From positions 1 through 14,963 of the forward strand of contig JBKGZD010000054.1 of the NCBI GenBank assembly GCA_046545795.1: a stretch of DNA of 14,963 nt, in the 5' to 3' direction. Shown one piece after another: positions 7,846 through 14,180 of this stretch. Every line of letters begins with the position of its first letter. Within the stretch, counting starts at the first letter, position 1. A model generated the notes under the pieces. The model was not told where the DNA came from, searched no databases, and was given only the letters and a program-made list of their open reading frames with translations. The position numbers were made by a program, and so were the translations under genes. The stretch is from JAGXLC01 sp046545795. Lineage in GTDB: Bacteria; Bacteroidota; Bacteroidia; Bacteroidales; UBA12077.

Positions 7846-8675
7846 ATTATTGGCCCGACTGAAAAGTTAAGTATATTTATTAGACAAATAGACAGTTAAA
7901 AGCGTTTTCTATAAACAGTTAATAATTAAATTTTAATGGTAATATGAGTGTTTTTGTATTCATAGCTTGCTGTATAACCTTAGTTTTAGCAATTAGCAAT
8001 CATTGGGGATGGTTCATACCATCTGGATTTCTCTTTATATTAGGAATACTGATTGCCAAAGATGATTTAAAAAGAATGGAAAGGGAAAAAAAAGAACGTC
8101 AAAATTTAAAAGAAGTTGAACAACAACGAATAAAAGTACTTGAAGAGTTATATAAACAACTGTTTGAAAAGATTACTGGTAATTATGACTTGAAGATTTG
8201 TCCCAAATGTGGGGAAAATAAGATGAATTTAATAAGTATTTCACCAACAGGACAATCTATTCAATATGAATGTAAAAATTGTAATAGCAAAATAACAAGT
8301 AAACTTTTACCCAATAAAAAGGGAGCCGAATGTGTAGAACTATTAAATAAAATTAAAACAACTGAAAGTAATAAATTTCAAATGCTAGAACCTAGTAGAT
8401 TTGAAGATAATGAAAACATTTTCTTTGTCAAATTTACAAATCATTTAGACAGTAAAGATAATCATAGAAAAACTATTACCGAAACTGTTCGTCATGAAGT
8501 ATGGCGTAGAGACAAAGGTAGATGTGTAAAATGTGGAAGCCAGATTAATTTAGAGTTCGACCATATTATCCCAGTATCTAAAGGAGGGGCTAATACAGCA
8601 AGGAATATTCAATTACTTTGCGAAAAATGTAATAGAAGCAAAAGTGACAAGATTTAATACATAACTGCAGGTAAC
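7835..8675 (+). mobile_element. Putative gene cassette carrying the HNH gene
   Basis: The segment starts with GTTTACCTGCA (7835-7845) and ends with TGCAGGTAAC (8666-8675). These boxes are reverse complements apart from one T. In integron cassettes the first and last boxes pair when the cassette is circular, so this is the expected signature. One plus-strand gene lies inside. No integrase is visible; mobility is inference. Confidence 0.5.
7944..8657 (+). CDS. Membrane-anchored zinc-ribbon HNH endonuclease
   Basis: 237 residues. Two hydrophobic segments (about 2-18 and 23-38) form a hairpin anchor, followed by a charged, probably coiled-coil helix at 40-75. A zinc ribbon has C86-x2-C89 and C110-x2-C113. 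The C-terminal HNH domain (about 180-237) shows 'VRHEVWRRDKGRCVKCG' with C194/C197, FDHIIPVSKGG with D206-H207, N221, and LCEKCNRSK with C226/C229. All residues usually needed for a beta-beta-alpha metal HNH nuclease are present, so DNA cleavage is likely. The membrane anchor plus nuclease suggests an effector acting at the membrane, perhaps against incoming DNA. No known system is recognised. It is alone in its cassette, and the spacers on both sides contain dyads. The start ATG at 7944 keeps the first membrane segment. Confidence 0.82.
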   Translation: MSVFVFIACCITLVLAISNHWGWFIPSGFLFILGILIAKDDLKRMEREKKERQNLKEVEQQRIKVLEELYKQLFEKITGNYDLKICPKCGENKMNLISISPTGQSIQYECKNCNSKITSKLLPNKKGAECVELLNKIKTTESNKFQMLEPSRFEDNENIFFVKFTNHLDSKDNHRKTITETVRHEVWRRDKGRCVKCGSQINLEFDHIIPVSKGGANTARNIQLLCEKCNRSKSDKI

Positions 8676-8794
8676 ATTTAAGTATCGTTTTTGGCGATAG
8701 CCAAATATGTACTTACTGTTAACAAAACCGGTTTTAAAACCCCATACATTAATTATATTGTGGAATCGATTTATGAAATTTGATCTTACCTGTA
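8666..8794 (+). repeat. attC-like dyad 2 (after the HNH gene), weak
   Basis: Outer boxes TGCAGGTAAC (8666-8675) and CTTACCTGTA (8785-8794) are complementary at 8 of 10 positions. The interior pairs poorly, although smaller stems exist, e.g. TATCG/CGATA near 8682-8698. CGATAGCC near 8693 is also complementary to GGCTATCG near 8806. If real, this is the recombination site closing the HNH cassette. Confidence 0.35.
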
Positions 8795-8944
8795 AATTGA
8801 GACGGGCTATCGGGGATAAGAATAATTCATGAATTATTTGGGTTAAAGTTTAATTGTTGTTGTAAGTACAAAATCTTTCTGGAACTTATTATTTTAATGT
8901 CATGAATAGCTTTTTTTATCTTATTTACAGGCTCTTTTTATTGA

Positions 8945-9118
8945 TTTTCATTAAATTTGAAATAAGAAAAATAACATATATAAAATATTCTTTAATATCT
9001 TCCTTAAATCAGGCAGTTACAATGACAAATCGGTTGTGCTATAATAAAGATAAAGGCAATTGTGGTTTATATCCCAACAAGGTTGGATAAACGCAATTGT
9101 TTTTATACTTTCGTTATG
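8945..9118 (+). repeat. Long direct repeat copy B
   Basis: Matches copy A (7678-7835) with substitutions and small indels. It begins with TTTTCATTAAATTTGAAATAAG, corresponding to the last codons and stop of the HEPN-like gene, but the rest of that gene is not present here. It ends in the second copy of the CAATTG-containing dyad. Suggests duplication followed by deletion, or two related cassettes. Confidence 0.8.
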
Positions 9119-9122
9119 GGCA
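9035..9122 (+). repeat. attC-like imperfect dyad 3
   Basis: The left arm from TGTGCTATAAT (9035-9045) pairs over almost its whole length with the right arm ending CGTTATGGGCA (9112-9122). Matched blocks are the outer boxes, ATAAA, CAATTG, GTTTAT/ATAAAC and CCAAC/GTTGG at the tip. Small internal loops and bulges interrupt the stem, as in folded single-stranded attC sites. Length about 88 bases. The box GTTATGGGC at 9113-9121 starts the next cassette. Confidence 0.6.
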
Positions 9123-9681
9123 AGTTTAAGAAACGACACAACGGAATGACACAAGCAAGAGAGCCACCAATTATTGACTCTTCTTGAGAGTTAAAGTTGA
9201 CAGTTAAGAATAACATAAAAAGTGGATTCTAGCGACCACTAAAAAAAAACTGGGCGTATTCCGAAAAGCCTTACGAGTAGGAAAACAAAAAAAGAGTAGA
9301 CATGAAAAAATTGACAATTTTATTAATCGGAACAATATTTTTATTTTCAAGCTGTGCTGTACACGACGGTTTGACCAGAAATCAAAATAATCATACGACT
9401 GAAGTTGTGTTAGCAAAAAAGAACTTTAAAGTTACAGAAAGTGTTCAAGGAGAATCACAAGCGATGTTTGTATTTGGTATTGGTGGACTTTCAAAAAAGG
9501 CAATGGTTGCAGAAGCAAGAGCAAATATGTTATCAAAAGCTAACATTGTAGGCAGTTCAAAGGCAATAATTAATGAAACAGTTGAAGTTAAACATTCTTT
9601 ATTTCCAATAGTGCGATTATACACAGTAACTGTTTCGGGACATATTGTTGAATTTACAGAATAGGAAAACCAGCCCATAAC
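9113..9681 (+). mobile_element. Putative gene cassette carrying the DUF6567 lipoprotein
   Basis: First box GTTATGGGC (9113-9121) and last box GCCCATAAC (9673-9681) are exact reverse complements. The bases after the first box (CGTTATGGGCAAGTTTAAGAAA) resemble those at the start of the following segment (CGTTTTGGGGGCAATTTTTAAG, 9801-9822), so cassette starts share a motif. One plus-strand gene lies inside. Confidence 0.55.
9302..9664 (+). CDS. Small lipoprotein of the DUF6567 type
   Basis: 120 residues. The signal peptide of a lipoprotein is clear: MKK, a hydrophobic core TILLIGTIFLF, then SSC with the lipidated cysteine at residue 18. The mature part has 'NNHTTEVVLAKKNFKV', 'GIGGLSKKAMVAEARANML' and 'GSSKAIINETVEV', then FPIV and a C-terminal 'TVTVSGHIVEF'. 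This pattern matches DUF6567, a family common in Bacteroidota whose function is unknown. It should sit in a membrane facing the periplasm or the surface. It is the only gene between two strong dyads, so it probably depends on its own leader (9123-9301) or on read-through for transcription. No promoter could be assigned with confidence. Confidence 0.8.
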   Translation: MKKLTILLIGTIFLFSSCAVHDGLTRNQNNHTTEVVLAKKNFKVTESVQGESQAMFVFGIGGLSKKAMVAEARANMLSKANIVGSSKAIINETVEVKHSLFPIVRLYTVTVSGHIVEFTE

Positions 9682-9812
9682 ATAGTATATGCGATAATTG
9701 CGAGGTTTCGTGGTGAATTGAAGTTTTGTGCATGTATTAACATTTGTGCAAATTTGAAACGGTAATGCCTTGAAATCCCGCAACTACGCATATACTTGTC
9801 CGTTTTGGGGGC
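9673..9812 (+). repeat. attC-like imperfect dyad 4 (strongest)
   Basis: 140 bases. GCCCATAAC (9673-9681) faces GTTTTGGGGGC (9802-9812). GTATATGCG (9685-9693) is exactly complementary to CGCATATAC (9787-9795). Further in, TTGCGAGGTTTC pairs with GAAATCCCGCAA apart from two bases. The middle is less ordered, with some complementarity around GTGCATG and CATTTGTGC. Asymmetric unpaired bases in the arms recall the extrahelical bases of attC hairpins. It lies between two unrelated genes. Confidence 0.65.
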
Positions 9813-9831
9813 AATTTTTAAGAAAATCTAC

Positions 9832-10563
9832 ATGATAGAGAAAATTAAATATTTAGTAAAGCAACTCTCCAAAGAATTAGGTGATAATGAAGTTTATGAA
9901 TTTATTGAAAATTCAGAAATTGTACTTGAAAACCATTGGAATCAGAAAAGTTTTCCGAATTTATATAATGTTTTAATTAAAGCTCACCCAGATGTATATG
10001 TAAGGTACTATAAATTCATGGATTATTTTAGAACTGTGCTTGAAAATAGAATTAAAGATGCTGCATCGATTATGGTGGATAAATTCCGTATTCAACCAGA
10101 CCATGAAAAAATTCAAATTTTGCATTCTGAAATAGAAGTTATAAAAACACCATGGAGTGAAATAAATGATAATCAAAATAAATTAATTAAACTAATCCAA
10201 AGTAGTAAAGAGTCTATTGATTATCAGTCTGTAGGTCTTTTGTCTCGAACAATTATGGAAAAATTGGCAGATGAAGTCTTTAATGTGGAAGTTCATATTT
10301 CAGATAAATCTGACCCTAGTAAATACATAAGAAGCAAATATAAAAATAGATTACAAGCATTTATCCAATATAAGGTTAAAGGAGAAAAAAATAAGGAATT
10401 GCGGAAATTTGCAAAAACTTCGATAGATTTTACTAAGCAAGCTATAGATTTAATGAATAAAACTACACACAAACTAGATGCACAAAAACATTTTGCTGAG
10501 GTTTGTGCAATTAGCACAATAAGTGTTATTAGCTTGATTAAGTCAATAAAAGAACTTGATTAA
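9832..10563 (+). CDS. Unrecognised alpha-helical protein, cassette-borne
   Basis: 243 residues from ATG 9832; an in-frame TTG at 9796 lies inside the dyad and is unlikely. No signal peptide or membrane segment. The protein looks mostly helical. A basic patch 'YIRSKYKNRLQAFIQYKVKG' (about 165-184) is followed by a C-terminal region 'LMNKTTHKLDAQKHFAEVC' (197-215) and 'AISTISVISLIKSIKEL', reminiscent of C-terminal helical domains in abortive-infection-type proteins. That resemblance is too weak for an assignment. The first 100 residues include YVRYYKFMDYFR at 56-67. A 63-residue gene follows after 35 bases and may be its partner. Confidence 0.7.
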   Translation: MIEKIKYLVKQLSKELGDNEVYEFIENSEIVLENHWNQKSFPNLYNVLIKAHPDVYVRYYKFMDYFRTVLENRIKDAASIMVDKFRIQPDHEKIQILHSEIEVIKTPWSEINDNQNKLIKLIQSSKESIDYQSVGLLSRTIMEKLADEVFNVEVHISDKSDPSKYIRSKYKNRLQAFIQYKVKGEKNKELRKFAKTSIDFTKQAIDLMNKTTHKLDAQKHFAEVCAISTISVISLIKSIKELD

Positions 10564-10598
10564 TACTAATTTAGTTTAACTTATAAAAGTTGCTACTT

Positions 10599-10790
10599 AT
10601 GGATTTTATAGATAATATTAAAACAAGTAGAGGTAATTATTATAAAGTATTTTGGGATAAAGATAATTATGGTGTAGAATTTTCTCAAAATGCATATGGC
10701 CCATTTCATAAAGCACCAGCAGCAAGAGATGAGGATGAGGCTTTAAAAAATGCGAAAAATGAAGCTGAAAATATTGAAAGAATAGGTTAA
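10599..10790 (+). CDS. Small unrecognised acidic protein
   Basis: 63 residues from ATG 10599 (an upstream TTG at 10590 is less likely). Sequence features: 'GNYYKVFWDKDNYGVEFSQN' at 13-32, then 'GPFHKAPAARDEDEALKNAK' and an acidic helical end. The N-terminal part looks like two or three beta strands followed by a helix. It follows the 9832 gene by 35 bases on the same strand and precedes the last dyad. It could be an antitoxin-like or accessory partner of the 9832 product; nothing in the sequence proves this. Confidence 0.6.
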   Translation: MDFIDNIKTSRGNYYKVFWDKDNYGVEFSQNAYGPFHKAPAARDEDEALKNAKNEAENIERIG

Positions 10791-10798
10791 TAAAAAAC

Positions 10799-10883
10799 GC
10801 CACCCAACAGGCTGTAATACACCATACGGGAGGGCTATCAATTTTCAGGTAGTCGACTTTAGCAAAATTTGTAACGTGGGGTG
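10799..10883 (+). repeat. attC-like dyad 5, end of the array
   Basis: CACCCAAC (10801-10808) faces GTGGGGTG (10876-10883), complementary but for one base. Inside, GGCTATC pairs with GGTAGTC through two G-T pairs, around AATTTTCA. The intermediate arms match only loosely. Length about 85 bases. No further complementary box was seen downstream, and the gene orientation switches here. Confidence 0.4.
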
Positions 10884-10932
10884 AGAACTATAAGGGGGTA
10901 AGGTCTCTGAAGTTTCCAGTAGCATCAAAAAG

Positions 10933-10952
10933 GGGAGAGTCTGGTCTCTCCC
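10933..10952. terminator. Perfect hairpin, probable terminator between converging genes
   Basis: GGGAGAG (10933-10939) pairs with CTCTCCC (10946-10952) over a six-base loop TCTGGT. The 3' side continues ACTTTC, a weak U-tract; the other side has AAAA before the stem, giving TTTT on the minus strand. It could work in both directions. Confidence 0.55.
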
Positions 10953-10956
10953 ACTT

Positions 10957-10978
10957 TCATCATTAGTAAAAATGATGA
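10957..10978. other. Perfect 8-bp hairpin
   Basis: TCATCATT (10957-10964) pairs with AATGATGA (10971-10978), loop AGTAAA. It lies 4 bases after the probable terminator hairpin. Role unknown; may be part of the same transcription stop region. Confidence 0.45.
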
Positions 10979-11131
10979 ACAGAACAGTGTACAAATAAAA
11001 CAAAAACTGTTTCTTACTCTACTGAAGGCATAATAGTTAAATTTTTCTTGTTTTATATTAATTGCAGGATTCAATTTATCTATCAACTAAAAATCTATTG
11101 CCTAAACGTTTAGTTAACTAAAAACCCTTTC

Positions 11132-11449
11132 CTATTTCATTACGCTGTACTTAAAATCACATATCTCAATTCTTCCTCTTTTTACAAAAATATCATGTTT
11201 GAGGATGATCAGATGCCCTTTATAGCCCATTTGATCCACATATTTCAGGACTCTGTAACCTCCAGAATAACTTTCAGAATTAGGACTTCCCCATAGTCTG
11301 TAGACAGCTTCAACGGATTCTCCTTCCAATTTTTGACATTGCTGTTCAATAGCTGAGTAATCTATATTTTGGATTTGCTCATAGACTGATGGGCTGCAAC
11401 GTGCTAATAGTATAACTAAAAGTGAAGTAATTAAAAATATTTGTTTCAT
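11132..11449 (-). CDS. Small probable lipoprotein, SmpA-like shape
   Basis: 105 residues from the ATG at 11449. A longer in-frame start at 11530 would read through a terminator hairpin and is rejected. The N-terminus MKQIFLITSLLVILLARCSP is a lipoprotein-type signal with a cysteine at residue 18, though arginine before the cysteine is unusual for a lipobox and processing is uncertain. The mature part has 'QQCQKLEGESVEAVYRLWG', then 'YSGGYRVLKYVD' and 'HDIFVKRGRIEICDF'. The layout 'G.S...V...WG.P......G..VL.Y' recalls small SmpA/OmlA-like lipoproteins, but I would not name a family. It is set apart from the leftward operon by 249 bases. Confidence 0.65.
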   Translation of the reverse strand: MKQIFLITSLLVILLARCSPSVYEQIQNIDYSAIEQQCQKLEGESVEAVYRLWGSPNSESYSGGYRVLKYVDQMGYKGHLIILKHDIFVKRGRIEICDFKYSVMK

Positions 11450-11474
11450 AACTTTAAATTTAAAGATTTGAGAT

Positions 11475-11505
11475 AAAAAAAGAGCCTGCCTAAAAGACAA
11501 GCTCT
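11475..11505 (-). terminator. Intrinsic terminator on the minus strand
   Basis: Read on the minus strand, AGAGC (complement of 11501-11505) pairs with GCTCT (complement of 11481-11485) through an imperfect stem with A-C mismatches and a TTTTA loop. A run of seven T follows (complement of 11475-11481). It ends transcripts arriving from the operon at 11699-14598, just before the lipoprotein gene, which should therefore have its own promoter between here and 11449 or be partly attenuated. Confidence 0.7.
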
Positions 11506-11637
11506 GGAATTCCTGTTTTTTCAGTGGCATTTTAGTTATAGTGCAAAAAGCCGTCTCAAAAAATACCAGGTATAAAACCTAGTCAAAAAATACAGCAGAA
11601 AAACACTTAGTGTTATATATTATAATCTGTGATATTA

Positions 11638-11665
11638 AATATTACCCTAAAAAATGGGAAATATT
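11638..11665. other. AT-rich inverted repeat after the leftward operon
   Basis: AATATT-A-CCC (11638-11647) pairs with GGG-A-AATATT (11656-11665), a 9-bp stem with one A-A mismatch. Nearby, AACACT-T-AGTGTT (11602-11614) is a perfect 13-base palindrome. They lie between the stop of the last operon gene (11699) and the terminator at 11475. They could be a transcription end or an operator for the lipoprotein gene. Confidence 0.35.
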
Positions 11666-11698
11666 AGTCTATCGTAACACATTCACACTTCCAGATTT

Positions 11699-11956
11699 TC
11701 ATTCCAGAATAACAATAAAATGAATGCTATAATACGGTTTACCCCTGATGTAATAGACATCATTCAGGTCTGTTGTTATGGCTAGTCTTTCTACTATAAC
11801 CATTTTACCCAGGGATATTTCAGGCAGCTCTACTATGGATTTTACCTGAAAAGGGCAGAACAATCTTCTTATCCTGCCCCTTTTGTCTATGAGAAGAATG
11901 CTATCCATAGAAACCATACTCAAAAGCTCCTTCAGGTACAGTTCACTATTGCTCAT
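11699..11956 (-). CDS. Unrecognised 85-residue protein
   Basis: 85 residues, MSNSELYLKELLSMV at the start, then 'DSILLIDKRGRIRRLFCPFQ' and alternating hydrophobic strands to the end ('YYSIHFIVILE'). Probably a small beta-rich protein. Its ATG overlaps the end of the upstream gene by 11 bases (11946-11956), so translation is likely coupled. It is the last gene of the leftward operon. No function can be assigned. Confidence 0.6.
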   Translation of the reverse strand: MSNSELYLKELLSMVSMDSILLIDKRGRIRRLFCPFQVKSIVELPEISLGKMVIVERLAITTDLNDVYYIRGKPYYSIHFIVILE

Positions 11957-12314
11957 ATTTTCTGAATTCTTTTGTAGTCATGGCAATTCTGTCCTGTACC
12001 CATATTACAGCATTGGTTTTATACCTTTCACCATTCAACTGAACCTGGGTAACTATTTTACCATCTTTTCTAAGGCACATAAGAAAGGTAGTTTCTCCTT
12101 TCCTGCTTAAAACCCATTTCTGGACTTTAAGGGGTTTTATTTTAGGATGAAACTGAAAAGCTGTGATGTAATCATAAAGCCAACTTATTTGAGCTATATT
12201 CTTCAAAAGCTGGCTGCCATCACTAAGGTATAAATACCAATTTTCATTAATGCTGTGAATGTGTTGGGGTTTGATTTTCTTTTTGCTATTCTTTTGTTTA
12301 GTCCATAATTGCAT
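11946..12314 (-). CDS. Unrecognised basic 122-residue protein
   Basis: 122 residues with a strongly basic N-terminus (TKQKNSKKKIKPQH), then 'ENWYLYLSDGSQLL', 'ISWLYDYITAFQFHPKIKPL' and 'VQKWVLSRKGETTFLMCLRKDG'. No membrane segment or known catalytic motif was seen. It follows the DUF3871 gene after 20 bases and overlaps the next gene by 11 bases, so it is in the same operon. The basic tail would suit nucleic-acid binding, but that is only inference. Confidence 0.6.
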   Translation of the reverse strand: MQLWTKQKNSKKKIKPQHIHSINENWYLYLSDGSQLLKNIAQISWLYDYITAFQFHPKIKPLKVQKWVLSRKGETTFLMCLRKDGKIVTQVQLNGERYKTNAVIWVQDRIAMTTKEFRKYEQ

Positions 12315-12334
12315 AGATTTTTAAATTTACAGGT

Positions 12335-13303
12335 TTAGTTGAAGTACCAGAAATCAGGATTATCTATTCCTTTTGTTAATTGGTCTATGAACTGGGTACT
12401 TCCCTTTCCTCTACTAAGGAAAGTATCAATATAGCTGCTTTTGTTGGCATCTGTAAAGAGATTATAGAGCTTCCAAAGGTTTATGCTACCATCAGGTTCC
12501 CTGGAAAAGTTCTCATTTCTATAGTATTCCTTTGTAATGGTAGAAACCTGATTATCCATAAGAGGAAATTCAGGAATATTCTTTTTTAGCTTCTTTGGAA
12601 GAAAGGGATACATCCTGGCTTTACCAAGAAGTTGGGCAAACTGCCTTTCAGAGATGGAATAATCATTTAATGCGCTGAGTTTATCTATTTCACTAACAGC
12701 ATTAAAATTCCTGATCACTCTTAAAATCTCCTGAGCCAGTTCCTGCAGATTGCTAGCTCTTATCTCATCGGAGTAACCATCTGTTGAAATACAAAGATTC
12801 AGGCAAACCATGTTCTTGAAGCCTATAAACAGCTTAAATTTTTCTGGTGTTTTCCTGCTGAACAGGTTCTGATGGTTAAGAGCCCTTACTCCTCCAACTG
12901 AAAGGGTTAACTTATTATCATTAATCTCATCCCATATTGAAGGAATATCCATGACAAATGCCATTCTCTCGAAATACAGGGTTTTCTCATGCTCCAGCAG
13001 TTCATTAGCTTCCTTATTCTTTGCTTCAGGAATTCTGCCTTTAATAGGATGAGAAACCCTAATTGCAGGTTTCAATAACTTTTCTCCCTGAAAGGCAAAC
13101 TCAACCATATTGTAAGTGGTTTCAATGAAATCCTGGTGATTGATGATGGTGTGATTGTCTTTTGCAAACACTGGGATGATACAGTCCTCATTCAGTCTGT
13201 TAAAATCTATGGCTTTTGTGTTAGCCTTCATAAACTGGTCTGAAGAAGATTCTTCCACCTGCTGTGGACTAACAATTTGCTGATCTACTTTTTGTAGTTC
13301 CAT
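12335..13303 (-). CDS. DUF3871 family protein
   Basis: 322 residues, a normal size for DUF3871. Characteristic stretches are RVSHPIKGRIPEAK at 82-95, 'EKTLYFERMAF' at 106-116, 'LSVGGVRALNHQNLF' at 134-148, and 'FKLFIGFKNMVCLNLCISTDG' near 156-176. The family is common on mobile elements of Bacteroidota and has no proven activity. Here it starts 2 bases after the stop of the RecA-like ATPase gene, so it is translationally coupled, suggesting a joint role in DNA recombination or replication. The C-terminal 'SRGKGSTQFIDQLTKG' end is complete. Family assignment is good; function is inferred from its neighbours. Confidence 0.85.
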   Translation of the reverse strand: MELQKVDQQIVSPQQVEESSSDQFMKANTKAIDFNRLNEDCIIPVFAKDNHTIINHQDFIETTYNMVEFAFQGEKLLKPAIRVSHPIKGRIPEAKNKEANELLEHEKTLYFERMAFVMDIPSIWDEINDNKLTLSVGGVRALNHQNLFSRKTPEKFKLFIGFKNMVCLNLCISTDGYSDEIRASNLQELAQEILRVIRNFNAVSEIDKLSALNDYSISERQFAQLLGKARMYPFLPKKLKKNIPEFPLMDNQVSTITKEYYRNENFSREPDGSINLWKLYNLFTDANKSSYIDTFLSRGKGSTQFIDQLTKGIDNPDFWYFN

Positions 13304-13305
13304 AA

Positions 13306-14154
13306 TTATCCGTTTTGTTGATTTGTAACATTGGAATTATCAATTACCTCTTTCCTTTTCAGGATCATGGGATAGATCTTCTCCTTCATTTCAGGATAGT
13401 TATTATAGATAGCACCCAGTTCCTGTCTGGATTGGGCTTTCTCTATTTCCTGTCTTATAGAGTCAAGATCAGTACCCTGATTACACCACTTTCTGATTTT
13501 CCTGCCAGTTTTCTCTGATATGACAAACTGAGGTCTGTCAACAAACATGCTTGTCCTGTCTTTTGAAGCAGTACAGTTGTGTTTAATGTCAAGCTCAAAG
13601 ACAATAGTCAGTTCATAATCAACTCCATCTCTTTGAACTCCTTTAAGTCCTACTTTCTCTGGAACCATTTTGCCGTTCTTTTCAGAAAGCACAAAATCCT
13701 GTTTACTTCTGATGGTTCCAATAACGTGGGTTGGTGACTGAAGAATCTTCTGGACAAAAGCATTATGCCAAGGAGTTACTTTATGCCAGTTAGTGAAACT
13801 ATTACCTGTCATTCTACTATGTACTTCCAAAATTCCACCTTTTCCTTCCCACTCATGAGAAATTGAATCCAGAATAATTACCTCCATTCCAGCTTTTTCA
13901 CAGGTTTCAATAGCCTCAATATACCGTTCAGGAGAAAAAGGTTCCTTTAATGAAAGAACATTGTATTCTCCAAAATGGGAATATAATTCAGAAGAATGGT
14001 TTTCTGTATCAATTACAGCAATCCTGCTCCAGTCTTCTATTAGTCCATAAGCCAATAAAAGAGCAGAATAAGTCTTACCTGAACCACTAGGCCCTTGTAT
14101 GCCCAGTTTCATTTTAGTTTGTTTGCGTTGTGCTTTTCTTAATTTAAATTCCAT
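13306..14154 (-). CDS. AAA/RecA-like ATPase, Sak4-like phage/plasmid type
   Basis: 282 residues. Walker A is GPSGSGKT at 21-28; 'AVIDTENHSSEL' at 46-57 carries an acidic D-x-E pair, and Walker B-like 'EVIILDSISHEW' lies at 91-102. 'GTIRSKQDFVLSEKNGKMVP' and 'LKGVQRDGVDYELTIVFEL' follow. This matches the nucleotide-binding protein family (AAA_24-like) that includes Sak4-type single-strand annealing recombinases of phages and plasmids. The expected role is ATP-dependent DNA pairing or annealing. The C-terminus is a charged helix ending NNSNVTNQQNG-like residues. The gene is second in a leftward operon, downstream of a terminator-like hairpin, and coupled to DUF3871. Confidence 0.8.
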   Translation of the reverse strand: MEFKLRKAQRKQTKMKLGIQGPSGSGKTYSALLLAYGLIEDWSRIAVIDTENHSSELYSHFGEYNVLSLKEPFSPERYIEAIETCEKAGMEVIILDSISHEWEGKGGILEVHSRMTGNSFTNWHKVTPWHNAFVQKILQSPTHVIGTIRSKQDFVLSEKNGKMVPEKVGLKGVQRDGVDYELTIVFELDIKHNCTASKDRTSMFVDRPQFVISEKTGRKIRKWCNQGTDLDSIRQEIEKAQSRQELGAIYNNYPEMKEKIYPMILKRKEVIDNSNVTNQQNG

Positions 14155-14180
14155 AATGATTTAATTTTTAAAAATGAAAG

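Larger units (their letters stand above)
8658..9301. other. Gene-free spacer (644 bases) between HNH and lipoprotein genes
   Basis: No convincing gene. It holds the weak dyad at 8666-8794, repeat copy B with its dyad (8945-9122), and a leader of about 180 bases before the lipoprotein gene. The part at 8797-8944 may be the remains of a lost cassette, because copy B begins with the 3' coding end of a HEPN-type gene. A 62-codon frame at 8902-9090 crosses copy B and looks spurious. Confidence 0.5.
9802..10808 (+). mobile_element. Putative gene cassette with two unrecognised genes
   Basis: Starts at GTTTTGGGGGC (9802-9812) and ends at GCCACCCAAC (10799-10808), whose reverse complement GTTGGGTGGC is close to the start box. 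It carries two plus-strand genes (9832-10563, 10599-10790) with no dyad between them, so both would move together. Inference, weaker than the lipoprotein cassette. Confidence 0.4.
10791..11131. other. Gene-free spacer between converging genes
   Basis: 341 bases between the last plus-strand gene and the minus-strand lipoprotein gene. It contains the dyad at 10799-10883 and two perfect hairpins at 10933-10952 and 10957-10978. Nothing coding was seen. Confidence 0.55.

Noticed and set aside
8902..9090. 62-codon plus-strand frame (MNSFFYLIYRLF...)
   Set aside because: It crosses repeat copy B and its dyad, has AT-driven composition, and its second half is the hairpin sequence; no sign of selection as protein.
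9221..9240. AGTGG/CCACT hairpin before the lipoprotein gene
   Set aside because: Only five base pairs with a ten-base loop; not distinguishable from chance, although an A-run follows.
9204..9783. Minus-strand frames over the lipoprotein gene
   Set aside because: The plus-strand DUF6567 lipoprotein has a signal peptide and family motifs; the minus frames are its antisense.
9796..9831. TTG start upstream of the 243-residue gene
   Set aside because: It lies inside the right arm of the dyad; ATG 9832 is a better start.
11450..11530. Longer start for the minus-strand lipoprotein
   Set aside because: The extension encodes a terminator hairpin with a T-run and would bury the signal peptide; ATG 11449 gives a proper lipoprotein start.
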